DNA of 64,000 nt from assembly GCA_965649825.1 (NCBI GenBank), contig OZ287698.1:186001-250000 (forward strand), in the 5' to 3' direction. Below are positions 53,709 to 64,000 of the stretch, piece by piece. The notes under the pieces were generated by a model, which was not told where the DNA came from, made no database searches, and saw only the letters and a program-made list of their open reading frames with translations. Made by a program: the position numbers and the translations under genes. Source of the DNA: Penicillus capitatus. Its lineage: Eukaryota; Chlorophyta. The stretch's first letter is position 1, and every line of letters starts with the position of its first letter.

Positions 53709-55370
53709 ACTCTTTCTCGTACGACACTTTCGTTCCGCCGTTTAAAACCCTTGCCGAACGACGGTGCCCGCACGCGTGACAACGAACGATGCTGCCTTCT
53801 GGCTCTCAGTCCGGAGTTCCTGACACCGCCCCCGACCCGGTGCGCACGGCGGTTGCTCAGGCCGCGAACACGGTTCGGTACCGGCGCGACCTGCGTCAGT
53901 CCCATGAGGTGCTCGAGGCCATGAGCAAGGATGAGCTCATCCTCGTTAATACCGCACTCCGAGCCTGTTCTACTCAGCTCGCTGCCACCCTGGACCCCGC
54001 ACAGCTCATCGAGAAGATCCGAGCCTACCTGACTGCAGACGAACAAAGAGACAACACCCAGCTACGCCTCGCTAACAGACTCGAGCAAACGCGCAATCAG
54101 CTCCTCCTGGCGCCTGAAGCCCCAGACACGCCCATGGGGGAAGAAACAAGCACGGCGCTTCTCTGTCGATCGCGTCACTCGGTGCCGCCGAGCCAATTTC
54201 TCAGAGCACTCTCCGACGACCACCGTTCGTCTCTCTTTCAAATAGAGATGATCGTCCCGACTTTCATCCCAGAGGATTCTCCACTGCGGACTCGTCTCTC
54301 CCAGGCTTTCTCCGAGATGCACGAGGTGCACACATGCATGCTGTTCTACCACAGCATCACGGATTGGACACACCCCGTCGCGCATCCATCGTCCTCCGCA
54401 CCAGCGGACAGAGCCCAGGCAGCGACAGAAACCGGCACCGGCAGCGATGCTCCTAGATCATATCGGGATGCCGCTCGACAGTCCATGACTACAGCTCATT
54501 CCTCGACCCAACCCACAACGACCCCCGCACAGAAGCAACGAATCGCCCAGGCCAGAGAGTTACGCAAGAAAACTCAGGAGATAAAAGCACAGATCAGGTA
54601 TGATGAACGCAGTTTCCAGCTATGCCCAGTGACGTTGAAGGGAGACCGTCCGTCGTTTCGCCAGCTCGGTATCAGTTTGGAGCGAACGTTAAAGATCACG
54701 AACTTGAAGGAACATATTGAAGACATCCGATCTGATCACGGCGGCCGATACTATGTCCAAATCCGAGCCGATCTGCTCAAGTCATTCGAGAAAGCGCTCG
54801 ATCGATGCCTGGAAGGTGGCGGCGACTCATGGGACTTGGAACTGACGGATATTGGAACGTTCACGGTCAACAACCCGTATCTATCACCCACCAAAGACAA
54901 GGTCCCAGTGGTCATCAGCAATGTCGACGTGGACATCGACCCGGAAGCAGCCATCACCGCCATTGCTGAACAGAACGCATCCCGCTGGAAGATACCGGCA
55001 ACAGAACTCGAAGAATCGCATTTCGCAGCCCTGCATCGACTGAATCGCAGAAAACGAGACTCTTCAGGACAGCCCCTCCCGGAATAGACACCGAGCAAGA
55101 ACTTGAAAGTCTTCGTTTCGAAGACTCTCCAGGAGCAACTGCTGGACCCCAAGACCGCGTTTGCCGCCATGGACTACATGGTATTGCCCATCCGCCCGTT
55201 CGCGCGGTTCCCGAGTGCACCCCGAGGAATCTCCTGATCCACCATTTCATTTACATTCATCCTTGCTTGGCCTTTCTGTTCGGACCGCTTGAACATTGTT
55301 TGCTACACCCCATGTACAGATGCACTCCTGATCTTACCAAAAAGGAGTTGTAAAAGCAAGAAATCTAAAA
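53709..55370 (+). mobile_element. ORF1-only non-LTR-type element (half-LINE-like)
   Basis: A 1.66-kb segment between 15-bp direct repeats. It has an 80-nt leader, a long intronless ORF resembling LINE ORF1 proteins, about 130 nt of 3' untranslated sequence and an A-rich end (GTAAAAGCAAGAAATCTAAAA). No reverse transcriptase is present. LINEs usually lose their 5' end on insertion; retention of the 5' part with loss of ORF2 but a normal 3' end points to an internally deleted, non-autonomous derivative, like mammalian HAL1 elements. The high G+C coding part contrasts with the AT-rich flank to the right. Confidence 0.6.
53789..55239 (+). pseudogene. Retroelement ORF1-like protein with an in-frame TAG
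   Basis: A 432-codon frame (53789-55087) ends with TAG, but the same frame continues for 50 more codons (PSKNLKVFVSKTLQEQLLD ... VLPIRPFARFPSAPRG) to a TGA at 55237-55239. That downstream segment has the 'KVFVSxxL ... VRPF' look of the C-terminal part of retrotransposon ORF1/Gag-like proteins, so the TAG at 55085-55087 probably interrupts an originally longer ORF. Upstream features: Ala/Gln/Thr-rich linker, YRDAARQ, an RRM-like fold region (VPVVISNVDVDIDPEAAITA) and LEESHFAALHRLNRRKR. No CCHC knuckle follows, so the end of the protein is missing. Confidence 0.6.
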
Positions 55371-55385
55371 AAGTCTTTACTTACT
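55371..55385. repeat. 15-bp direct repeat, right copy
   Basis: AAGTCTTTACTTACT, identical to 53694-53708, directly after the A-rich end of the ORF1-type element. Confidence 0.6.
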
Positions 55386-56704
55386 CAGGTGAATTTCCAC
55401 AGATGCTATCTTTCCCTATTCGGCAACTGGAGGGAGGAGTGTCGCCGTCTGAGGGATCTGCTTACTCCTCTTCTCTAATATCTGCCTCTGATGGTCCGGA
55501 AGTCGGCAAATTTTCGGGGACGAGTACTACGAAGTTGACTCCTCGATCCTCGGAACTCCGCCTGGAATCGTAGAGCCCAACGTTATGGACTACCTGATCC
55601 GCGCCCTGCTGGAGAAGTTACGCGTGTTCCTCGTGGCGGAACCGATTGAGGCGCTTCTGGAAAGTCGGGTATAGCGGTGTGTGTGGGATATGGGCGCGCG
55701 GAATGTTTTGTTCGGTGTTATCGTCGGCCAGAGTGGCAGAGAGAGTGGAGACGGGAAGGTCTTACAATAACAAACGAAAGGGCAAACACAGGGCGAATCC
55801 TAAGCTTTTTATTCAGTCTAGGCGATGTGACAGTCTAGGTAGATGAGTCATCCTACTTCCACGACCAGAGAAAAGCATCTCTTGAAGCCCAAGGGTCCCT
55901 TCTGACAAGACAACTAACGTCCCTTCATGCACATAACCGCTCTCCTCCAGGACAGTCACATTTTCATGAGAGTATTGGCGACAAGGAGTGTGAATGTTAA
56001 ATGAGGTAAACCAGAAATGATGAAATCCTTAAGCTTGTAAGATCTGGTTGTGCCACGAGGGTAAGACCTAGTCCGCCAACAAGGACCTTTCCGGCCGCAA
56101 ACTTCACAATCATTTGTCTTACTTTAAACACATTCGTGTTTTCTCTTGTAGAACAGTTTTTTGAATACTGTTATGCTTAGAAATTGCTTTCGCGTGGGCG
56201 TAGTTCTTTGTCGACAAATAGTGAGCACTTTTAAACAGATTGATGTTTGTTGCAAAACCCCCTTTTTTATAATCTAACATGACGTTATGATTCCCGTCAT
56301 GTTGTCGTCATGCTCATTGTCATTTTGCGGCCTGACAATACTATGAGGAATAAAGTCAGGACTCGATGTTCTCCTTCATGTGTTACTTCTGTTTCTCGTT
56401 CGCGGCAGAATGTAAGGTAAGAGGTGCACAGCAAAAACATGACGCGACTTCTCCAACTTTAAATATTATGAAGGAATGGATTTCGCGAGATCAGAAGGAC
56501 ATATTTCCTCGTCGGGTGTAATTAAATTTTTATAGCATTGAACCACTTTGAATAACGAATGGAAGATAAAGCCGACAAGCATGGAAGAATCTGTGACACT
56601 TCAAGAGAACCAGCCAGACGGATAGAATCGTTCATGGACGCGGAAAAAGTGACACTGTCATTAAAAGCCTTCATGTCTTTACTCTTCGAGTCATCCATTT
56701 GCAA
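55386..56704. other. Mostly AT-rich stretch with a short degraded coding-like piece
   Basis: Between about 55505 and 55673 a plus-strand frame reads FGDEYYEVDSSILGTPPG and VEPNVMDYLIRALLEKLRVF, then LVAEPIEALLESRV-stop, which looks protein-coding but opens right after a TGA and has no start. It may be the last exon of a lost gene. The rest (55850-56500) is AT-rich with no recognised features. The open frame at 56559-56852 is antisense to the F-box gene's end. Confidence 0.35.
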
Positions 56705-58351
56705 TCAAAAGTCATTTAAGGATCTCAAACACGGAAACCTGTTAAACAGCATCTGTTCGTCGCCTTTCTCCAGATTCGGACAAGATATCCACAAATATCT
56801 GAGTCGAGGAAACGTGCCTTCCCCGAAAAGGCCGAGGGCGTCGAATTCCTGACTCATCCGTCCTCCGCACCGAAGTCTGAGTTCCTGAAGCTGCGTCAGC
56901 ACAGTGAACTGCATTCGGAAACTGTCCAGGTTGGCTTGTTTAGATGAACTCCGATAGGTGAGATACGTCAAATTAGACAATAAGGCGAGAGACTGGAAGG
57001 CCTCAGGATCCAGATCGTCTCGTGCAGAAAGGGACAGACTTCGGAGACTCTTCAGCTGGGACAGTATGTGATTCGACAGAATGGACCGGCGTTCATCACA
57101 CCACAGCAACTTTGTCAGGTTCGTCAACTGTCCGATGTCATTGCTCAGATTTTGTGGTACTTGGTGCAAATTGCCCAGAGAAAGACACTTCAGTTCGCTG
57201 AGAGGAGCAATGCTTCCTTTGATCGATGCTCCTCTCAAGGTCAGAGATGTCAAGCGTGTCAATTCTGGAACATAGACTGAAACGCGCCTGGGCTTCCCGA
57301 ATGAAGTGTACACCACCAGGCTGAGCGACTGTAGGTTCGTCAGAGAACAGAAGACGTCGCCGATGGAATGTCTCGGGTAACAATGCATCGACAGAGCGAG
57401 ACTTCTTAGGGTATCGATTGCTGCGACGACTGAGAAGAGCGAATCGAGAGATTCTTCTGACTCAACGATGATAATGTGCATTTCGAGCACTTCGAGTTGA
57501 TCAAAGCACTTCAAACCTGTCCACATCCTTGAAGGCTCGACGGATCTCGCACGAACATTACTCAGATTCAAAGATCGGAGAGTGCCAGCGTAATGCCCAA
57601 CAGTCTGAAAAGACAGAGTGAGTAAGGAGGATGACACAACAGTTAAGTGATATCTTACTGCAAGGAGTTTGGGCGCGAACATCCTTATGGAAAACTCGGG
57701 GAGCGCCGTCAACTTTGTCATGGCAGTCGAAGGGAACAAGATCTGATCGCTCCCGTTTCTCAATAGATTGCAGGGCACAGTGAGTTCACGGAGTCCTTTG
57801 AGTTCTGTGAACGGGGTCCATGATCTCGGGTTGACATCCGGCTTCCCTGTGGTCCTTACTGTCAGCTTTGTCAGTCCTGTTAAGTGCGGAAGCGCATTGT
57901 GCAAATTCTCACACGACGCCGCTCTGAGGCACACTCCCAGTGACTGCAGTCGAGTGTACATTGCTGCATGAAGGCGTAGCACGTCGTCACGGGTTCCATC
58001 AGTGACGCAGTCCAACAGATCCAGGTGTTTAAGCGAGGACATACCCGCCAGCTGTCGAGCAATGCCGAGGTCATCTGATGGGAAAGCTCCAGAGTACGAG
58101 ACTTCGACAGCGTTGGGAAAAGTGGCCAACACTTTGCTCAGATGTTCTCGAGGCACCCGTCGAAGCTTGACAGGTAGGGTATTGCATAAGGTGTTCCACT
58201 CTCGACACACGCGACGACACTCTTGAAGGCCGTCGTCGATTAGGTGGCCGAGCACTTTTCGAAGAAACCAGTCCTCCTCGAGCAGGCGGCCGATGAGATT
58301 CGGGGGACGACCACGCCGTCGTATTTCTCCGGAGAGGGTTCGCTTCGACAT
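56705..58351 (-). CDS. F-box-like leucine-rich-repeat protein
   Basis: Likely substrate adaptor of an SCF ubiquitin ligase. Start MSKRTLSGEIRRRGRPPNLI; an F-box-like segment follows (FLRKVLGHLIDDGLQECRRV, CREWNTL). Then about 12 irregular LRRs with the LxxLxxLxL pattern (LKHLDLLDCVTDGT, LTKLTVRTTGKPDV, LRSLNLSNVRARS, LTNLQSLSLVVYT, LKSLRSLSLSARDDL, LRYLWISCPNLEKG). One in-frame 54-nt intron (GTAAGATATC...TTTTCAG, about 57602-57655) removes a piece that would otherwise break the repeat pattern. An upstream in-frame ATG at 58402 is possible. Otherwise intronless, unlike the housekeeping genes to the left. Confidence 0.75.
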   Translation of the reverse strand: MSKRTLSGEIRRRGRPPNLIGRLLEEDWFLRKVLGHLIDDGLQECRRVCREWNTLCNTLPVKLRRVPREHLSKVLATFPNAVEVSYSGAFPSDDLGIARQLAGMSSLKHLDLLDCVTDGTRDDVLRLHAAMYTRLQSLGVCLRAASCENLHNALPHLTGLTKLTVRTTGKPDVNPRSWTPFTELKGLRELTVPCNLLRNGSDQILFPSTAMTKLTALPEFSIRMFAPKLLAVRYHLTVVSSSLLTLSFQTVGHYAGTLRSLNLSNVRARSVEPSRMWTGLKCFDQLEVLEMHIIIVESEESLDSLFSVVAAIDTLRSLALSMHCYPRHSIGDVFCSLTNLQSLSLVVYTSFGKPRRVSVYVPELTRLTSLTLRGASIKGSIAPLSELKCLSLGNLHQVPQNLSNDIGQLTNLTKLLWCDERRSILSNHILSQLKSLRSLSLSARDDLDPEAFQSLALLSNLTYLTYRSSSKQANLDSFRMQFTVLTQLQELRLRCGGRMSQEFDALGLFGEGTFPRLRYLWISCPNLEKGDEQMLFNRFPCLRSLNDF

Positions 58352-58564
58352 GAGAAAAACGGTCCACTTCGCGGAGGTTCTGTTCTTCAAGGAGGGTTTC
58401 AAAGTGGTTGTCGCTGAAGAAACGTCGCCTTGCTATTTGACGGCGCCTATTTCCTTTAGACGTCCCGATAATGTAACACACACGTAATGCGAAGAAACTG
58501 TCTTTTTTAGAAGATCCTTGCGCGATGAGGCTTTGTGACCGTGACAGTCACATCAGTGACAAAG

Positions 58565-61500
58565 ATGGAAGGAAGCGGCTTCCGCTGCCGGACACCTGGA
58601 ATAGCCGGTCGCAATTCAATCTCGCCGGTCAGGACGCCCTTTCTGAGGCAGAGCCACTCCGGAAGGCACAGCGATGGACGATGGTATGAGCGAAAACTGG
58701 GTGTGCAGATAATATGTCAAGGTAAGAAACGTGTCCCCCGAGTCCATCTCGAGAAACCGCTTAGCGCAGCGCGCAAAAAGAAGACAACGACGATAAACTA
58801 TGCAAACAAGCATCGTCTGACATCAAGTGAGGCGTCATTCGACGAGGGGAATTGCAAGAACGTTGTCTAGGCCCGGTGAGATATGACGTCGTGGAAGGAG
58901 AGGAAGACGCACAGTTTGCCTTGGGGAGCGAGCTCGTGCCGCTGGACGAACCGGTTCTGATCCGGTTTCGACAGCGAGGCTACTTCCCACCGCTGGGTCC
59001 ACTGATTCCGCGCATCCCGGGACTGGAAGTGTTGATGACGCGGGACCTGGAGCTGGCAGACAGGTGGGTGAGGGAGAGAAGAGTAAGGAAGACGGAGTGG
59101 ATAGGATACACAATCCGCCAACGCGTCTTCGATCTCAAGAGGGGAGCCCTACTGGCCTACTTCCCAGAAGACGATCCGTCGACAGGTATCTCCATTCGAC
59201 GATGGCTTCTGTCGACTCCTGTTGCAGAGACAGACGAGGTGAGGACGCGGTCGGAAGAAAGCGAGATAGAGGAGAGTGAGCAGAAGGTTCGAAACTCGGC
59301 CGCAGATGAAGAGCTGTGGATGAGGCTGGATGCGTACAATGACTACGACCACGAGGCCAGATTCGATGTTCATCCGACCGGGCAAGAGATCTCGGAGACA
59401 GCAGACACAGGATCGCATCCTCTGACGCCTCTGGAAGACGACCTCGGGCCACTGGACGACGAGGTCATCGAAGATTTACTCGATCATGGGAGTGCCTCGT
59501 ATGACGAGGATGACGTCGAACAACAGACGGCGCATGATCCCTGCAGCAATGGCAGAAGAGACACGGCCGACAATGATGGGGTTTCGGTCTGGGACGAAGA
59601 CGACGAAGAGGGGCCGAGGTTCGATTCCGCTGCCGATTCGCTCGGCCATCGTCCGTGCATCCCTTCCTTCTGCTTCATATGAACAGTGTTCTGTTGCAGA
59701 GGACTTCGACTATTACCCGTCGGTAACTGCAAAGCCGCGGTGGAATCGCTACGTGGGTCGATTAAAGCCCGGCCAGAAATCCATCTTTTACAAGCTCGGC
59801 AACGTGGTGATCGAAGACAAACGGCCACCGCAGTACAAAGAGGTTGAAGCGCCGCCACCTCTTCCACCTAAGGTCTTCACGAGAGATCCGATACTCGCCT
59901 CCGTCTGGATGGAAGACGGGGATCAGCCGGATCCGAAGCCGCTGCCGCCAGACGCCGTCCCTGTTCGGATGAACGCCGTCTCCCTCCTGGCACTGTGTCA
60001 CAGGAACCACGTTCTGATCCTGCAGCTGAGGAGAATGGCAGGCATCGGTCCGGCCTTGTTCAATCTCCTCCACTCCAGATCCATCAGGAAGCTGTCGTTC
60101 GCCCACACGGAGACATCGGAGCTGCTCTCTCCACTCGGCATCGACGTCCAGGGAGGGTGCAGCGTCGTTGAGCTGATCCTTAAGTACAGGGAGTTCGCCG
60201 CATCGAATCTCCAACGGCGGATGCGCTGCAGGGCCACAGAAAGGAGCGACACCAGCGACGAGCAGCACCCCCTCCAGCAGCTGAAGGAACACCAGGTGGC
60301 GAGTGTCGTCACCGGCGTCGACATTTCGGACCGCGACTTCTACACGGAGGAGTGGAACAACCCGCTCCTGTGCGAGAGGTAGACGTCGAAACGCTCGGGC
60401 GGCTGCCTCGTGAGTGTGAATCCCTCAGGGAAGTGACGTGTGCGGCAAAGGAGGCCTTCGCCCTCTATGCCATGGCGAAGGCGCTGCTACGGGCCAACCG
60501 GACGCACTTCTTCGACATCGACATCTTTCTGAAGAATCCTATACCTCCATCCTATCTGGAAACGGCCAAAGGCACGCCGGCCACCATCAGACGTCCACTC
60601 AGGGTCCAGCGCGGCGTCTTTTACGAGGACATGGGGAAACTGTTGGAAGGCATCTCGTTCAATCTCGATGTGACCCTCACCAGGTGTGCACGTCACACTG
60701 CAGATCGGCTGTCGACACTCGCGCGAGCAGAGACGTCAGCGTGGCCCAGCAGTGGGCGGAGAAGCGGTTGTACGAGGAAGACGTGCAGTACATTGGTTTC
60801 AATCAGGAGTGGGTCAAGGGCAGAATCACCGAGATCAGCGCCATCATAACCATCGCCACCGAGAAGGAGATCCTGATCTGCCAGCAGCTATACATGCCGT
60901 ATATTCCGGACGCGCTGAGGAGAATCATCCACAACAGAAACATCAAGACATGCGGACCAGCTTCGTCACTCGGCGTCTACAAGAAAGGCCTGCGGGATTT
61001 TTGCCTGAGAGGTTACGAACATACGTCCCGCGTTTTTTTGAACCTGATCGGAAAGAGGAAGAGAAAGAACATCCCGAAGGTGCTGAGGGATCTGAACTTT
61101 CGACTGCTGGCGAAGATGCTCGTGGCAGTTGAACGGGAGGACGAAGACAACGTGTCGGATGCGGTGCGATGGGACAAGCCTGTCTTCTCTGAGAGAGAGG
61201 TAACCTTCCGCGCCATCCTCTGCTAAACTGCACTGGCGTCCGGCACCAGATCGAGTATCAGGCATTGGAGGCGTGGATTGGGTGGGCGCTGACACACATT
61301 TTCTCTCAGTGCACGTTCGATCACTTAGAAAGGCTCCGTGCCTACTTGCAGGTCGACAGGCCTTGACGGTGGATCCTTTCCAAACGATCTGCCGTTGGTG
61401 CAGGGTCCTTCGTTCGTTCCGAGGAGAAAGAAGGTCACGCCGAGTGTGCGTCGTCGATACGGAGTGGACGAGACGCAGGGATCGACGATACCAGAGGGAG

Positions 61501-61619
61501 AAGAAGAGGAGGCGTTGGAACGACTGGCGTCGGGGTCTGTCGAGATAACGCACAAAGATCTCAACAAACTGATCAACGTGCTCTGTCAGCGAGAGCAAGG
61601 GGTGGCAATGGGGACGTAA
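58565..61619 (+). CDS. Protein with two degenerate WRN/RNase D-type 3'-5' exonuclease domains
   Basis: Exons joined on the plus strand start MEGSGFRCRTPGIAGRNS. An acidic N-region follows (SEESEIEESEQKV; LDDEVIEDLLDHGSASYDED). Domain 1 shows AVSLLALCHRNHVLILQL, LFNLLHSRSIRKLSFAHTET, then EEWNNPLLCEREVTCAAKEA FALYAMAKALL. Domain 2 shows EDVQYIGFNQEWVKGRITEI, IPDALRRIIHNRNIKTCG, VRWDKPVFSERE and IEYQALEAWIGWALTHIF. Both match the DnaQ-like exonuclease fold of WRN (motif I GFDxEW, and the late W..P[L/V]...E[VI]xYxA block). The motif I D-x-E is changed: GFNQEW in domain 2 and a still more divergent ASVWMED in domain 1. The C-terminus is a charged tail. Introns (44-51 nt) start GTAAGA, GTGAGG, GTCCGT, GTAGAC, GTGTGC, GTAACC and GTCGAC. 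Confidence 0.65.
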
Positions 61620-62736
61620 GCGGAGGATTGATTCCTGTAACGATCAGAGTCTTTTGGTGCCGAGACGAACACGGACATCGACAGAGCTTTTGGCTCTCGA
61701 CATGGATTGCCGGGTGCTAGTCGTCGAGGCCGTTGAATGGGGCAGAGTGACGGAACGCTTTCTTACACACGCGCCTCGACGATGCAGAAGAGGACCTCCA
61801 CCTCGCTGGTAGAGATTGCGAAGAGTATTCGTTAGAACGATCTCTGGACGACACCACCGCGTTCCTTCGATACCGAGAGGGAAGCGCCGAGGAACGTAGA
61901 GTCTTTCACTAAACTTCGTGTTAACATATGCTTACAGCAAATCAAAGACATGCTTGTCCGCAGCAACAGTGAGTGTGTTTAAAGAATCGAGTTTTGCGTT
62001 CTAAAATTCCGTCCGACAGAGGAAAACGCTGTCGCTGCTTCGAGGACCTCGTACCTACGTATAATTTCCATGTAAAAGGTCAAGCGTGTCGGATGAACAG
62101 CACTTGCTCGTTCTTCTTTGATTTCGTTTGTGTGTTGCGTTTTACAAGTTCTTTCTTCTTGCTTTCGCACGTTTGTTCAGAGCTGCTTGCTGACACATCG
62201 CGAGGAATCGAGTGCCATTGTTATCAGAGTGTCATTTCTGGTCTCCCTGCAAGCTGGATCACGGACGCATAATCGGTTTGGACAACAATGTTCGAGAACT
62301 GCAAACGGGATAGATTCGTAAACGGCAAGGCGTTTTGTGTGATCTTCAACTTCCGAGATCTAACCTCAACCTCGTCGTCCAGTGTTTGCTTTAGTCTCTA
62401 ACTAACCCTGTTCGAACGCAAATCTCTTTCGGAGAGGAGCTCGATGTCGACTACGCCCACGTTGTCTGTTTCGGTCTCCATCCGAACGAAGTCCTATCGT
62501 CAGGTACTAGCCAGGTGTCGTGCATTATTCCCTGCTCCATCTGTTTCTGACGCCGGCCACGTCAATTGACAGGACTCGAGCTGGAATGTCCTTTCATTGC
62601 GGTAAACTTGGCATAAATGAAGGCACGGCATCTAAGTGTTTGTCTTTTGTAGCTATTCTTGCCAGCGGGTTCAGGTATTGTCAATAAACCTGCGCGTCGC
62701 AGCCTTCGTCTATGTTCTCGTCCATCCTTGCAAGAT
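61620..62736. other. 1.1-kb stretch with a second copy of a dispersed repeat
   Basis: 61760-61965 holds the second repeat copy (see separate entry). Beyond it, 61973-62272 and 62636-62736 have open frames without recognisable content. No RNA gene was seen. Confidence 0.35.
61760..61965 (+). repeat. Dispersed repeat, copy 2 (frame ending ERRVFH)
   Basis: Plus-strand frame from just after a TGA reads RNAFLHTRLDDAEEDLHLAG, RDCEEYSLERSLDDTTAFLR and ends ERRVFH-stop. Its 3' part and the following non-coding bases (TAAACTTCGTGTTAACAT...CAAATCAAAGACA) align with copy 1 at 53220-53330 on the other strand. Two copies in inverted orientation 8.5 kb apart. Confidence 0.5.
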
Positions 62737-64000
62737 ATGGATCGCAGAAGTTCCGCCGAGAGTAACCACGAGCTCTTCGGCGTCCCCTTCCATAGCCAAA
62801 CCTCGCGATATGAAATGGTACGTCATCGGAGACAGCACCGACTCAGTTCCCCTCCGCCGTCCACTCAGACTCCCTTCCTCACTGAATACTCTTGCACGAC
62901 TGATCACCCGGGCCTCGCTGCACTTTTTAGCGCGCCTTTTCCTCTTGCCTCGCCGCAGTGCCTCGAGAAAAGGAACCACCGTTGGCCTGTAGATGGAAAA
63001 GATCGTCAAGGAGGAAGTGGGTACATCATATTGGACAGCCTGGGATACTGTTCAGAAAGAGCACGTCACTGTCAAGCGATACATAAGGGGACCTCATGTA
63101 AGCCGCCCTGGCGGGCCATTATCATCTACATGCATAGTGTGCCGACTCCTCAGGCGGACGAGAGCGTAACGAGAGACGTGCACAACCAGAGAGCGCTTCT
63201 GCATCCACACATCACTCGGATGCGCGAGGTTAGAACAAGGTGCTTCGGCGATGACGATCCGGATGGGCCATGTCGTAGATCGTCGTGGGGAAGTTGTCGT
63301 TTGACGTTGTCATGGATTTCGCGCCAGGGCGAAATCTGGCTTACTACGCCGACCAGTTCGCCCCACTGTCCGAGCGCCATGCACGCCACTTCTTACAGCA
63401 GCTGGTCATCGCCGTCGATTTCTGCCACAGGCGCGGGCAGTGTGTGGGCAACATCTGTCTGGACAACCTCGCCCTGAATTCCGAACTCGACATCGTCAAG
63501 CTGCAGAATCCGAGACTGGGCAAAGTAATGCTCTCTGCGCGTCGCTCTGGATGGAAAAGAACAAGCAACCGTGCAGAGCTTCGTGGAGCAGTCAAAGTCT
63601 CGCAGTCTTGCAAACGCCTGCGACTATGCGTCGCCGGAAACAGTGAGTTCCGAAGGCGTCAAGCCGGAAGACGGTTGCGCTGTCGACGTCTGGGCAATCG
63701 GAGTCTGTCTCTTTGCCCTGCTCTACGGTTACATGCCCTTCTCTGACGAAAAGCACGACACCGACGCCACACGCGTTGCCAACACGCGTGCTCGCATTTT
63801 GGCCAGAAGACTTGAAGTTCCGGACCGCCACATCGAACACCCTTTTCGGAAGAAGCGGATCTCGGCAAACTGCTTGGATCTCTTATACCGCCTGCTGGAG
63901 CACGATCCTCGAAGTCGCATCGCGATACCGGGTACGCTGTTCGGTTTTCGTCCCTTGGACTGAGAACGGACCGTCTAGAGGTTATGCAACATCCGTGGTT
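62737..64000 (+). CDS. SnRK/AMPK-like pseudokinase (continues past right edge)
   Basis: Protein-kinase fold with catalytic residues lost. Start MDRRSSAESNHELFGVPFHS, then SRYEM. The N-lobe reads EKIVKEEVGTSYWTAWDTVQ with no Gly-rich loop; a Lys is kept in VTVKRYIRGPH. Then ADESVTRDVHNQRALLHPHI (alpha-C with a Glu/Asp), VVMDFAPGRNLAYYADQFAP, and HARHFLQQLVIAVDFCHRRG. The catalytic loop is QCVGNICLDN in place of HRDxKxxN, and the DFG position reads QNPR. Downstream landmarks are kept: ANACDYASPETV (APE), CAVDVWAIGVCLFALLYGYM, and IPEVMQHPWF, the last created by an intron at about 63932-63978. Introns include 63115-63170 and 63230-63279. The intron before MEKIV (about 62818-62990) is long or hides another exon. 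Confidence 0.75.

Noticed and set aside
56559-56852. Plus-strand frame at the F-box gene's 3' end
   Set aside because: Antisense to conserved LRR codons and without features of its own.

Overview
This window looks like nuclear DNA of a photosynthetic eukaryote, probably an alga with a primary-type plastid. It carries a U2 spliceosomal RNA g‌ene, many genes split by very short introns (mostly 40-60 nt), and at least five genes for plastid proteins (ARC6, a Tat-type lumenal FKBP, a RETICULATA-like envelope protein, a DUF212 protein and a duplicated-motif membrane protein). Several predicted plastid transit peptides start directly, with no ER signal, and carry a Phe in the first five residues. 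That is a reported trait of glaucophyte and red algal preproteins, but the lineage is not settled by this window. All gene models below were assembled by hand from conserved protein frames and GT/GC-AG junctions.

Layout. 0-11.4 kb: gene-dense block with DBP10 helicase (cut by the left edge), eRF1, a small unknown gene, an alpha/beta hydrolase, HYPK, U2 snRNA, an Mpv17/PMP22 protein, ARC6 and a plastid membrane protein with a duplicated motif. 11.5-16.3 kb: a young, nearly intact Ty3/gypsy-type LTR retrotransposon (181-bp LTRs differing at one base, 5-bp target duplication TAAGA), inserted just upstream of the previous gene. 16.3-18.4 kb: no recognised gene. 18.4-47.3 kb: second gene-dense block with GH85 ENGase, a histidine phosphatase, FKBP, TatD nuclease, RETICULATA-like protein, SAP18, COX10, a GATA-finger protein, MMS19, a tiny Gly-rich lipid-anchor-like protein, EAPP, a DUF212 protein, a secreted Cys-rich protein, succinate-CoA ligase beta, ubiquilin, an IMPACT/YigZ protein, mTERF, RPA2 and a small membrane protein. 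47.8-64 kb: a more lineage-specific region with a large Pmp-repeat cell-surface protein, an ORF1-only retroelement with a 15-bp flanking repeat, an F-box/LRR protein, a two-domain WRN-like exonuclease relative that has lost its metal-binding Asp residues, and a pseudokinase that runs off the right edge.

The genes are mostly housekeeping functions (translation termination, N-terminal acetylation chaperone, splicing, DNA repair, respiration, protein turnover) and plastid biogenesis. Neighbours are packed tightly: head-to-head start codons as close as 33-75 bp and convergent stop codons 4-14 bp apart.

The most unusual genome-wide signal is inside the introns. A short motif, TCAC(A/T)CTTTT, recurs in introns in both orientations and often twice per intron. 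GTCACATC also occurs at some intron starts while its reverse complement GATGTGAC occurs near other intron ends. This is compatible with intron spread by short mobile 'introner' sequences, or with an orientation-independent intronic element. It is concentrated in the 0-43 kb housekeeping blocks and was not seen in the introns read between 47 and 64 kb.
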